Shown: in pieces, positions 52,546 through 60,418 of the stretch
Position numbering within the stretch: position 1 is the stretch's first letter
How the letters are laid out: each line of letters opens with the position of its first letter
NCBI GenBank assembly: GCA_030625885.1
Contig: DAOUPZ010000007.1
Location: forward strand, 50,413 to 114,412
Source of the DNA: Clostridia bacterium
Lineage (GTDB): Bacteria > Bacillota > DAOUPZ01
Reading direction: 5' to 3'
Length of the DNA: 64,000 nt
Program-made: the position numbers and the translations under genes
The notes under the pieces: generated by a model
Databases searched by the model: none
Told to the model about the DNA's origin: nothing
The model's input: the letters and a program-made list of their open reading frames with translations, nothing else

Positions 52546-52675
52546 GTGATAAAAAACAAAAATTTATGAAAATTTTTATATTATTACATAATATTATATA
52601 TTTCGTCAAAATATCCTTTATTTTTTAAAATATAAAAATATTATGTAATAAAGAATTTACATCTAAAAATGCTCT

Positions 52676-52721
52676 TGCAACATGGGGGCACACCACTCGT
52701 ACCTCGTGGAATGTCCCCCAT
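52676..52721. repeat. REP-like hairpin, copy 2
   Basis: ATGGGGG pairs with CCCCCAT around the conserved core CACACCACTCGTACCTCGTGGAATG, with an inner CCAC/GTGG stem. The rest of the 52546-52911 gap is AT-rich with no gene. Confidence 0.65.
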
Positions 52722-52854
52722 CTTTCCTTCGCTTTTCCTGCAAACCCGCAATATAAATTCTTAACTTGTAATAAAAGTTTTACATGCAAAATTGGAGATG
52801 TAATCTCTTTATTGTGTCATACAAATGTACTGTTTTATATACTCTAAACCAATA

Positions 52855-52886
52855 AAAAAAAGCCTGCATCAACATGCAAACTTTTT
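52855..52886 (-). terminator. Imperfect terminator of the HAD phosphatase gene
   Basis: AAAAAG-TGCAT and ATGCA-CTTTTT pair with small bulges; on the reverse strand a T-run follows, 25 bp beyond the stop codon. Confidence 0.5.
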
Positions 52887-52911
52887 CATTCCTATATATT
52901 GTTTCAACTCG

Positions 52912-53547
52912 TTAAACCCATTGTAACAATTCATCCATATGATGAATCACATGATCTGGATGGTACTTAAGAAGGTGTTCTAAAGACCGCGCGCCCCATG
53001 CCACTGCTGCGCTGTCAACCCCTGCATTTTGAGCACTTAAAATATCAAACGGGGAATCCCCAACCATTAAAACAGCCTCGTAGGGGACGGGTATTTGTTC
53101 TAATGCTTTTAAGATGGGATCTGCTTCGGGCTTATGCTTATCCGTATCATCCGACCCAACCACACAGGTCATATATTGATCCAGCCCAAAAACCTTTAAC
53201 CCTCTTTCAACCATATCATTCTTCTTAGAACTAACGACCCCACAATAAATTCCCTTATGGAAAAGCCTATCCAAAGTTTCCGCTACACCGGGAAAAATCT
53301 TAACAGTTAAATCATGGTGTAATTTGTTATGTGTCCGAAAGGTACGTAACATTTCTTCCACCTGTTCCGGATGTTCCTGCTCAAAGGCTTCTTTAAGAGG
53401 AACGCCAAAGTAACTGAGAATCCGATCATCACTGATATCTTCATCAAAAAGATGCTTAAACGTATGTCTATAAGAAGCCCAAACTAAATCCTTGGTATCC
53501 AGTATTGTTCCATCCAAATCAAAAAGAATACATTTGTATTTTTTCAA
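52912..53547 (-). CDS. HAD-family phosphatase, PpaX/Gph-like
   Basis: This 211-residue cytoplasmic HAD hydrolase has FDLDGTILDTKDLV (nucleophile Asp), VVSSKKNDMVERGL (motif II Ser and motif III Lys) and VGDSPFDILSAQNAG (motif IV). The cap domain follows motif I, as in phosphoglycolate phosphatase and pyrophosphatase PpaX; the two cannot be told apart. The start is TTG 53547, seven bases after GGAGGT; the earlier TTG at 53562 is part of that ribosome site. The gene stands alone beside repeat-rich DNA. Confidence 0.85.
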   Translation of the reverse strand: MKKYKCILFDLDGTILDTKDLVWASYRHTFKHLFDEDISDDRILSYFGVPLKEAFEQEHPEQVEEMLRTFRTHNKLHHDLTVKIFPGVAETLDRLFHKGIYCGVVSSKKNDMVERGLKVFGLDQYMTCVVGSDDTDKHKPEADPILKALEQIPVPYEAVLMVGDSPFDILSAQNAGVDSAAVAWGARSLEHLLKYHPDHVIHHMDELLQWV

Positions 53548-53574
53548 TATTATTACCTCCAATACGGTAGTTCT

Positions 53575-53706
53575 TAGTTATTAGCTATCAGTTATCAACT
53601 ATCAGCTTTTAATCTTTTCCCACTTACCACTAGCCACTAGCCACTAGCCACTTACATCTTTTAATCATTATCTTTTCCTACCTGCTATCTTTCTACTTTC
53701 CCCGAC
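53575..53706. repeat. Cluster of three different dispersed 'words'
   Basis: GCTATCAGTTATCAACTATCAG, then CTTTTAATCTTTTCC, then CCACTAGCCACTAGCCACT, then TCTTTTCCTACCTGC follow one another. Each word type occurs elsewhere in the window next to the same AATCTTTTCC (GGAAAAGATT) joint. No gene is present. Confidence 0.6.
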
Positions 53707-53707
53707 A

Positions 53708-53760
53708 TGCAAAAATGGGGACACACCGCTCGTGCCTCACGGAATGTCCCCGTTTTTGCA
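53708..53760. repeat. REP-like hairpin, copy 3, probable terminator
   Basis: TGCAAAAA pairs with TTTTTGCA and TGGGGACA with TGTCCCC around CACCGCTCGTGCCTCACGGAA. This is the longest of the three copies, and its T-run suits termination of the mutY/YvlD-like unit ending at 53781. The style resembles REP sequences mobilised by RAYT transposases, but none is in the window. Confidence 0.7.
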
Positions 53761-53780
53761 TTAGCTTTTAGCCTTTATCC

Positions 53781-54131
53781 TTAAGCCTTCATCTTTAATG
53801 TAATAATCCCATTGATAACCCCTAACAGCAAACCACCAAACAAATATGTAAACCATCCATAAACAACAAATCCCTTCAATAAAGAAGGTAGAAATAAGAA
53901 TATAACCATATCCAATGCTGTTGTTAATATCATAACCGTTGCCATATTAACCGTTATCTTCAAAACTTGCAATATTTGTTTCATAACCGCATGAACAAGT
54001 CCAGTAATTAAGGCTGCTAGTGCACCGCCCCATTGCATCACATAAAATCCCGGTACAATTCCCGCAACAATATAAAGTGCAAATGCATTAAATACCCAAC
54101 GCCCTGCAAAACTCTTTCCATTATTGGTCAT
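53781..54131 (-). CDS. Phage-holin-4_2 / YvlD-like small membrane protein
   Basis: This 116-residue membrane protein has four hydrophobic segments: FNAFALYIVAGIVPGFYV, WGGALAALITGLVHAVM, a third around VMILTTALDMVIFLFL and a last one around YLFGGLLLGVINGI. It fits the phage_holin_4_2/YvlD family, which is chromosomal and not a true holin. Its start overlaps mutY by 11 bp, indicating one transcript. The ATG follows GGAGGGGAGAAAAG. Function is unknown. Confidence 0.8.
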   Translation of the reverse strand: MTNNGKSFAGRWVFNAFALYIVAGIVPGFYVMQWGGALAALITGLVHAVMKQILQVLKITVNMATVMILTTALDMVIFLFLPSLLKGFVVYGWFTYLFGGLLLGVINGIITLKMKA

Positions 54132-55221
54132 CTTTTCTCCCCTCCACCTTCATTATAATTGTTTGGTGTACTTTAGGAAAGGGGTAATCCTTCAAATCCT
54201 GCCACTTTACCCAACGTGCTGTTCCTCCTTTTGATAAAACAGCGCAGCCTCCCTGAACGCTACATGTAGTAAACGCCGTCACTTTCCACACCAGATGGGT
54301 AAAAATATGCTTTAGTGCAATCTGATCTCCATCTACTATTATATCCAGTTGATATTTTTCTTTGATGATATCGCGTAACACTTCGTGGGCTTCCGAACCA
54401 CTATGCCACTCACCGCCGGGAAACTGCCACAAGTTTGCCAGCAACCCCTTAGACGGACGCTGTTCAATCAACACATCACCCTTCTCGTTATAAATCACAC
54501 CGAATACCATCTTCAATTCACGCTTAGGCGCCTTCTTTTCTTTGACCGGTAATGATGCCTGACATTGCTCTTGGTTGGCACAACAGCATTTTTGCAAAGG
54601 ACAGCGAAAACATTGCGGCGATTTAGGGGTACATATTAAAGCACCCAATTCCATCAATGCTTGATTAAAATCTCCTGCCCGCGCTATAGGAATTAAACAA
54701 CCAGCCAATGCTTCCATTTCTTTTTTGGTTTTTGCCACATTAATGGGTTTGGAGATTAAAAACATACGGGATAAAACCCGCAGTACATTGCCATCCACTG
54801 CCGGCAATACTTGTCCGAATGCAATACTTAATACAGCCCCGGCTGTATACGATCCAATACCGGGTAACGAAAGTAGGTCATCCCAATCCTGTGGCATTCT
54901 TCCGTCAAATTCAGCGACAATCTGCTTTGCCGCACGGTGTAAATTCCGAGCCCGAGAATAGTAGCCCAACCCCTCCCAGCATTTAAGCACCTTTTCTTCC
55001 GGTGCTGCCGCTAAGTCCTGCACGGTTGGAAATGCTTCAATAAATCGTTCAAAATAGGGGATAACCGTTATAATCTGCGTTTGCTGCAACATGATTTCTG
55101 ATACCCAAATTTTATAGGGATTACGCGTTTCACGCCATGGCATCTCCCGTTTTTCTTCGTCAAACCATTTTAATAAACCATACTGAATATCCTTTTTCAG
55201 CTTATCACTAAGATTGGTCAT
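54121..55221 (-). CDS. mutY: A/G-specific adenine DNA glycosylase
   Basis: This 366-residue base-excision repair enzyme removes adenine mispaired with 8-oxoguanine. It shows the helix-hairpin-helix LPGIGSYTAGAVLSIAFG with catalytic Asp in PAVDGNVLRVLSR, the Fe-S cluster cysteines CTPKSPQCFRCPLQKCC (C-x6-C-x2-C-x5-C) and a C-terminal NUDIX-like domain (about 230-360) that reads 8-oxoG. The start is ATG 55221. It overlaps the small membrane protein gene downstream. Confidence 0.94.
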   Translation of the reverse strand: MTNLSDKLKKDIQYGLLKWFDEEKREMPWRETRNPYKIWVSEIMLQQTQIITVIPYFERFIEAFPTVQDLAAAPEEKVLKCWEGLGYYSRARNLHRAAKQIVAEFDGRMPQDWDDLLSLPGIGSYTAGAVLSIAFGQVLPAVDGNVLRVLSRMFLISKPINVAKTKKEMEALAGCLIPIARAGDFNQALMELGALICTPKSPQCFRCPLQKCCCANQEQCQASLPVKEKKAPKRELKMVFGVIYNEKGDVLIEQRPSKGLLANLWQFPGGEWHSGSEAHEVLRDIIKEKYQLDIIVDGDQIALKHIFTHLVWKVTAFTTCSVQGGCAVLSKGGTARWVKWQDLKDYPFPKVHQTIIMKVEGRKDDQ

Positions 55222-55241
55222 TTCAAAACCTCTTTATCCTA

Positions 55242-56042
55242 TTATAAATTTATTTTATTCTCCAGTAAATATGAAGTACCCATGAATAATGCAAATCCAA
55301 TGACTAAACTAAAAATAACACTCGCTATACCGGGCAAAGGAATCACCGTTTCCGCACCCACAATTTTATAATTTAAAAGCATATCCTGGGGAAACGCTTG
55401 ATTAAGCAAATCAGAAATCTTTCCTACTAGATAGGATAATCCAATGAAAGTTACAAAGGAAATTAATCTATTATGTTTATTATTGACCAGTATGGATTTC
55501 GTAATGGTCATGGCAAAATAGATCATTAAAACAAGTACCACAAATTGCAGCGTTTCATAACCAGCCCAAGATATTGCGGGTTCAATTAATTTTGCTATTT
55601 CATCTAAGGCCACTATATCATTCATTTTGAGGAATAATTTATACACATTCATTGCTCCAAATGTTACCGTAATAAATAGACAAATGGCATATTCCATTAA
55701 TGCAGTTAGTATTTTCGCGCCCAGGATCGCACTTGATTTTTTGGGCAAACTAAAAAGCAAATAACCGGTATTCCCAAATAAATCATCTCTAAAAATTTTT
55801 ATCGTATCAATTAAAACAACAACAAAAGCCCCAAATGATAATAATACATAACCAAACATCATAGCAAAAGATTTTGCTCCCAATTCTTCGCCAAAAGATT
55901 TCACTACTGCTCCCTGAATAATTCCAGAACTAATTGGTGTTAATCTAAAATAAATAATACTATTCAATAATAGTAAAATGATCCCTCCAAATAACATGAA
56001 TCGCTTTCTGTTTTTAATTTCATATTTTATCAAATTTCCCAT
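55242..56042 (-). CDS. ABC-2-type transporter permease
   Basis: This 266-residue membrane protein has six helices, beginning NRKRFMLFGGIILLLLNSIIYF, consistent with an ABC-2 permease subunit. It overlaps the ATPase stop by one base and follows the YtrA-type GntR regulator, giving the gene order regulator, ATPase, permease. Such units often respond to cell-wall-active agents, but the substrate is unknown. The FRDDLFGNTGYLLFSLPKKS loop is typical of this permease group. Confidence 0.87.
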   Translation of the reverse strand: MGNLIKYEIKNRKRFMLFGGIILLLLNSIIYFRLTPISSGIIQGAVVKSFGEELGAKSFAMMFGYVLLSFGAFVVVLIDTIKIFRDDLFGNTGYLLFSLPKKSSAILGAKILTALMEYAICLFITVTFGAMNVYKLFLKMNDIVALDEIAKLIEPAISWAGYETLQFVVLVLMIYFAMTITKSILVNNKHNRLISFVTFIGLSYLVGKISDLLNQAFPQDMLLNYKIVGAETVIPLPGIASVIFSLVIGFALFMGTSYLLENKINL

Positions 56043-56740
56043 TATTGATACACCTCTCTATATAATTCATCGATAGACATCTTCTTCTCATTTCTAAACG
56101 TTTCGGCACTTCCCTGGAGAATAATCTCCCCATCTAAAATAAAGACAGCTTCATCGATAATCCTTTCAACATTCTGAACTAAATGAGTAGAAATAAGCAT
56201 GGTTCTTCCCGTTTCAAATTGGGTTAACATCATATCAATAATTTTATCTCTGGAAACAGGGTCAATCCCGCTCAGCGGTTCATCGAATAAATATAACTTC
56301 GCCTCACGCGCCATAACCAAGCTTAATTTCAACCTGGCCGCCATCCCCTTGGAAAGCGATGTCACTTTATCATTCAAATTTAATTCCATAAATGTTATCA
56401 TTTCATTAGCCTTAGTAACATTGAAATCTTCATACATATCTGCAAAATAATCTATAGCGTCTTTAATTCTCATCCACGAATAAAAATAGTTGGCATCCGG
56501 TAAATACGCCACCCTTGCTTTTGTTTCAACACCAGGGTGTTTGCCATCTATGGTTATTTCACCGCCGCTTGGTTCTAATAATCCCGCAGCAATCTTCATA
56601 AAGGTGGTTTTCCCACTGCCATTAGGGCCAAACAGACCATAAATTTTCCCTGCATCTAATGTCAAATTGATCCCCCTCAGTGCCTGCTTGGACCGATAAT
56701 TTTTTTTTAGATCATGCGCAATTAAATGATTTTCCATCAT
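56042..56740 (-). CDS. ABC transporter ATP-binding protein
   Basis: This 232-residue ATPase has Walker A GPNGSGKTTF, signature LSKGMAARLKLSLVM (LSxG type), Walker B LYLFDEPLSGID and the switch His in ISTHLVQN. It energises the adjoining ABC-2 permease. Its ATG overlaps the regulator's stop as ATGA, so translation is coupled. The LSKGM signature is typical of export ATPases in Firmicutes. Confidence 0.9.
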   Translation of the reverse strand: MMENHLIAHDLKKNYRSKQALRGINLTLDAGKIYGLFGPNGSGKTTFMKIAAGLLEPSGGEITIDGKHPGVETKARVAYLPDANYFYSWMRIKDAIDYFADMYEDFNVTKANEMITFMELNLNDKVTSLSKGMAARLKLSLVMAREAKLYLFDEPLSGIDPVSRDKIIDMMLTQFETGRTMLISTHLVQNVERIIDEAVFILDGEIILQGSAETFRNEKKMSIDELYREVYQ

Positions 56741-57099
56741 TCTTCCTCCTTCAAATATTTCTTAACCTGCTCAAGAATTTTAACATCGGTATAACCTGCT
56801 TTTCTTGCTATATGAACAAACTTTTTAAAAATTTTTTCTGCAAGCTGTTCACGAATCTCATTTATTTTCGTTTTATCGTCTGTAATATACGTTCCCATAC
56901 CTCGTCTGGTGTACGTTATCCCTTGCCGATCTAATTCTTGATAAACTCTTTGGATGGTGTTAGGGTTGACCTGCGTTTCTATGGCCATTTCTCTTACAGA
57001 CGGCAGCTTATCCCCGGGGTGATAAACCTCCTTCACGATATCCTGTTTGATTTTATTGATAATCTGTAAGTAAATTGGACTATTATTATTAAAATTCAT
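56737..57099 (-). CDS. GntR-family regulator, YtrA subfamily
   Basis: This 120-residue regulator has an N-terminal winged helix (VKEVYHPGDKLPSVREMAIETQVNPNTIQRVYQELDRQG) and a very short C-terminal effector region, the YtrA subfamily layout. It leads the ABC operon and probably represses it by binding the palindrome at 57114-57141. The start is ATG 57099 (MNFNNNSPIYLQI), after GGAGGGGCGCG; the longer frame from 57138 crosses the operator and is rejected. Confidence 0.9.
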   Translation of the reverse strand: MNFNNNSPIYLQIINKIKQDIVKEVYHPGDKLPSVREMAIETQVNPNTIQRVYQELDRQGITYTRRGMGTYITDDKTKINEIREQLAEKIFKKFVHIARKAGYTDVKILEQVKKYLKEEE

Positions 57100-57113
57100 C
57101 GCGCCCCTCCTCC

Positions 57114-57141
57114 CTAGTGTTCTATTTAAATAGTACACTAG
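57114..57141. promoter_or_regulatory. Probable GntR/YtrA operator
   Basis: CTAGTGT-TCTATTTAAATAG-TACACTAG is a 28-bp near-perfect palindrome with one mismatched pair, 14 bp upstream of the regulator start. It fits the extended palindromic sites of YtrA-type regulators, and it overlaps the expected promoter. Confidence 0.75.
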
Positions 57142-57257
57142 ATTGCCATATGTGTCAAGAGTAAAAAACGGCTTTGCCGTTTTAATTCACAATTGACAAT
57201 TAGAAAACAATAGGAAATAAAAGATATAGCAGAAAACTTATACATTCTTATATACCA

Positions 57258-57287
57258 AAAAGCGCCATGCATATACATGACGCTTTT
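57258..57287 (-). terminator. Terminator of the UPF0182 gene
   Basis: AAAAGCGCCATG and CATGACGCTTTT form a stem with one mismatch 12 bp beyond the stop codon; a T-run follows on the reverse strand. A second compact stem (ACGGC/GCCGT) lies at 57166-57184. Confidence 0.65.
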
Positions 57288-57298
57288 TGTTTAATCAT

Positions 57299-60184
57299 TT
57301 ATTGATTTGTCGTTTTCAACTGCTCCAATAGATCGCCTAACTGTTTCTGATACTTCCCATATGCTGTCCAATCGCCTTTGGCGATCGCATCCTGAGCACG
57401 ATTGTATGCTTCCCCAGCTCGACCAATCAGTTGCTCTACCGTTGCTGCTTCCCCCGGTACTTCTCCAGGTACTTCTGGTCCTTCCGGCTTTGGCTTAGGC
57501 TGGATCGCTACATTAAAGACCTTCGCCAGTGCTTCTTCTAACGTCTCCTCCATCACAATCCGATCGCCATAAACGACGATAATTCGTTTGATTTCCGGCA
57601 GACTCCGCTGGTTATCCGAAATCAGATAAAGCGGTTCAACATAAATCAAACTGCCCTCCACCGGCACCACCAGTAGATTGCCGCGAATAATTTCTGACCC
57701 CTGCTGCCCCCATAATGTCAATTCTCGCGAAATATTGGCATCCTGAGCAATTCGCGATTCCACTTGAGCGGGACCATAGACTAGTTTCCGTTTAGGAAAC
57801 TTATAGGCAATGGTTTCCCCATAATGTTCTACGTCCATACGGGCTGCCAACCAGGCCACCATATTATCCTTTTTCAAAGGCGTAAAGGGACGCATCATTA
57901 AAAACTCGTTTTCCGTCTCACCTGGCAGTCCCATATTAATATAATAGGGTTCCACCAATTGCGTATTTTTCTGATAGGTCTCTGTTGCCGTCGCCCAAAC
58001 ATCTTCCCGGTTAAAGAAAACGGTCGGATTGGTCACATGGTATTTCTTATACATATCGCCCTTTACCCGGAAACTGTCTTCTGGATAGCGCAAGTGAGCG
58101 CGCAATCCTTCGGGCATCTGCTCAATATCTTTGATTAAGCCCGGTAACGCCTTTTGATAGGTACGGGCAATCGGATCATCCTTGCCAATGACATAAAAAT
58201 CAACATCCCCATTGTAAGCATCGATCACAACCTTAATACTGTTGCTGATATAATTACGATTCCGGAACTTATCCAGTCCTTCGCCCTCTTCTGCTACCAA
58301 GCGCTCACTGTAAGGATAGTTCGAGGAGGACGTATAAGCATCCATAATCCAGTATAGTTTACCATTATCTATTACAATATACGGATCGTTATCATACTGC
58401 AGGAAAGGCGCTATTTTTCGTACCCTTTCCCGTATATTACGATAATACATCACTTGGCTTTCCGCGGTTACGTAATTAGAAACAAAAAGTTTATAATCGC
58501 CAAACCGCAGTGCATACAGCAAGCGATTGAACCCCTTGAGGGAAACGCCGCCTGTTCCATCGTAAACGGTTTCGACATTATCGTCTCCGGAAGGATAATT
58601 AAATTCTTGCAAAGCCGATTTTACAATCACATAGTTGTTGGTTAATTCGCCATAATAGATCTCCGGACGATCGATACGTAATTCATCATAATTGGTTTCC
58701 GAAGGAATATTCTTGGCCAGCATCACCGGCTGCCCCTCTGGCGTTACTTTATTGGCAGAGTTAACCACAATATCAAAACCATGGGTATATTTGAACCGTT
58801 CGTTAATATAGTTCTTAGCTTGATCGGGTAAATTATCCGTATTCAGCTCCCTGGCGGAAATAAACACCTGGGTCAACTCCCCATCCAGAAGATAGCGATC
58901 GACATCGGTATCGGCAAATTGATAGTAGTTACGAATCCCCTGCAATTGATTGTTAATCACCTTTGTCGGCCGATAATCATTAATACGGATATTATTAATC
59001 GTATCTTTCGACTTCTGCAGCTCTTCCGCCGTCAAATCTACTTTTGCCGGATATTCTTCAAAATGAATTTCATCCAACTTATAAGCTTTACGTGTCATTT
59101 CAATCTGATGTTTAATATAGGGTGTTTCCCGAGCTAATTGGTTAGGCGCTACAATAAAGGTTTGCACAACATACCGCGTAATAGGCAGCGCAAACAAACC
59201 AATTAAAATCAGTATTCCCCCAATCATCGCCAGCTTACGGGGATTTTTTTTGCGTCGGAAGGTAAAAAATGACACCCCTCCTGCCGCACACCAGAAAACA
59301 AGATTTAAGAAATAGAAGCGGGCATTAATATTAATATCCGTATAACCCGGCACGCGTCCCGCCAGTAAGTTATAGCGTTGCAATAGAAAATTTAGACCGT
59401 AAACAATTAAAAATAAGCCGAGAAAAGTAGTCGCATACGTCAGCAACTGACGTTGTAAGCCTTCCTTATTATAAATCTGGTACACATTGCTTTCTTCATC
59501 ATAATATGCACCTTCTGCATTCTGACGTTGCTGCATAAACTTGGAAAAAATGACATAGCTTACGACAAAAATCAGTGTCAAGAATAAAAACATACTGTTA
59601 AATATGCCGGACACATTATTTAATAAGGGTAATTTAAAGATATAAAACCCAATATCCATATTAAATATGGGATCAACACTGCCAAAGTTCTCCCCATAAA
59701 GAAAATGGAGAAGATTCACCCAACTCATCCCTGTACCGGAAAGAACATACGCTAAAGAGGCACCTAATAGAATCGGAATCCATTTTCGCTTTAAAATAAG
59801 GTTCATTGCAGGATTAGTACCCTGCCCCCCCTGCAATTTAGCAAGCCGACGCTGAATCCAGATGAACAAAAAAGATAATAGCGCAAATATTACGAGTCCC
59901 ATGCCAATTCGGGCGCCCATTTTAAGCCAGAGCATTTTAATAAAAACCGCACCATATCCCAATTGTTTAAACCATTGATAATCAGTCGTTAATGTAATAA
60001 TATTACGGAATAGGGCAATGAATATTAATAGTAGAATGATAAAGATGCCGCCTCGAAAAAACCGACGCTGCTCTCCAGATAAACCCAATCCTCCGCTTTT
60101 CTTCTTTTCTTTCATGGATTCTACCACATCTTTTTGTTTAAATAAAAGGCGTTTTAATATATCTGCCAGTGAGAATTTATCCAT
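57299..60184 (-). CDS. UPF0182 family large membrane protein
   Basis: This 961-residue protein of the UPF0182 family has about seven N-terminal transmembrane helices (roughly residues 45-340) and a long extracytoplasmic region (about 345-880) with TVYDGTGGVSLKGFNRLLYALRF and WIMDAYTSSSNYPYSERL. A C-terminal tail contains PKPKPEGPEVPGEVPGEAAT and a helical end. Members occur widely in Firmicutes and Actinobacteria; no function is established. ATG 60184 follows AAAGGAGAGCAATAC; the upstream in-frame codons (to 60238) are not used. Full family length. Confidence 0.92.
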   Translation of the reverse strand: MDKFSLADILKRLLFKQKDVVESMKEKKKSGGLGLSGEQRRFFRGGIFIILLLIFIALFRNIITLTTDYQWFKQLGYGAVFIKMLWLKMGARIGMGLVIFALLSFLFIWIQRRLAKLQGGQGTNPAMNLILKRKWIPILLGASLAYVLSGTGMSWVNLLHFLYGENFGSVDPIFNMDIGFYIFKLPLLNNVSGIFNSMFLFLTLIFVVSYVIFSKFMQQRQNAEGAYYDEESNVYQIYNKEGLQRQLLTYATTFLGLFLIVYGLNFLLQRYNLLAGRVPGYTDININARFYFLNLVFWCAAGGVSFFTFRRKKNPRKLAMIGGILILIGLFALPITRYVVQTFIVAPNQLARETPYIKHQIEMTRKAYKLDEIHFEEYPAKVDLTAEELQKSKDTINNIRINDYRPTKVINNQLQGIRNYYQFADTDVDRYLLDGELTQVFISARELNTDNLPDQAKNYINERFKYTHGFDIVVNSANKVTPEGQPVMLAKNIPSETNYDELRIDRPEIYYGELTNNYVIVKSALQEFNYPSGDDNVETVYDGTGGVSLKGFNRLLYALRFGDYKLFVSNYVTAESQVMYYRNIRERVRKIAPFLQYDNDPYIVIDNGKLYWIMDAYTSSSNYPYSERLVAEEGEGLDKFRNRNYISNSIKVVIDAYNGDVDFYVIGKDDPIARTYQKALPGLIKDIEQMPEGLRAHLRYPEDSFRVKGDMYKKYHVTNPTVFFNREDVWATATETYQKNTQLVEPYYINMGLPGETENEFLMMRPFTPLKKDNMVAWLAARMDVEHYGETIAYKFPKRKLVYGPAQVESRIAQDANISRELTLWGQQGSEIIRGNLLVVPVEGSLIYVEPLYLISDNQRSLPEIKRIIVVYGDRIVMEETLEEALAKVFNVAIQPKPKPEGPEVPGEVPGEAATVEQLIGRAGEAYNRAQDAIAKGDWTAYGKYQKQLGDLLEQLKTTNQ

Positions 60185-60376
60185 GTATTGCTCTCCTTTC
60201 GATTCAAGTATCTTCTCTTTGTTACTATTGTATAGCAATGAAAGAAGTATTATACAGTTTGATTCGTTATTTGTGATGATAATCCTGCATTTCTATAAGA
60301 AAAAGCCATAGGGGTTTTTCAGTTGACAGTGGTCAGTTGATAGTGGTTAGTTAAAAGATAAAAAAATGATATATCA

Positions 60377-60418
60377 AAAACAAATGGAATCCCTTTAACA
60401 AAGGATTCCATTTGTTTT
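60377..60418 (-). terminator. Terminator of the SLH/Ig surface protein
   Basis: A 16-bp perfect stem AAAACAAATGGAATCC around a 10-nt loop overlaps the surface-protein stop codon and ends in a T-run. Confidence 0.85.

Noticed and set aside
53781..54131. Prophage holin
   Set aside because: No phage genes nearby; overlap with mutY and family point to a chromosomal YvlD-like protein.
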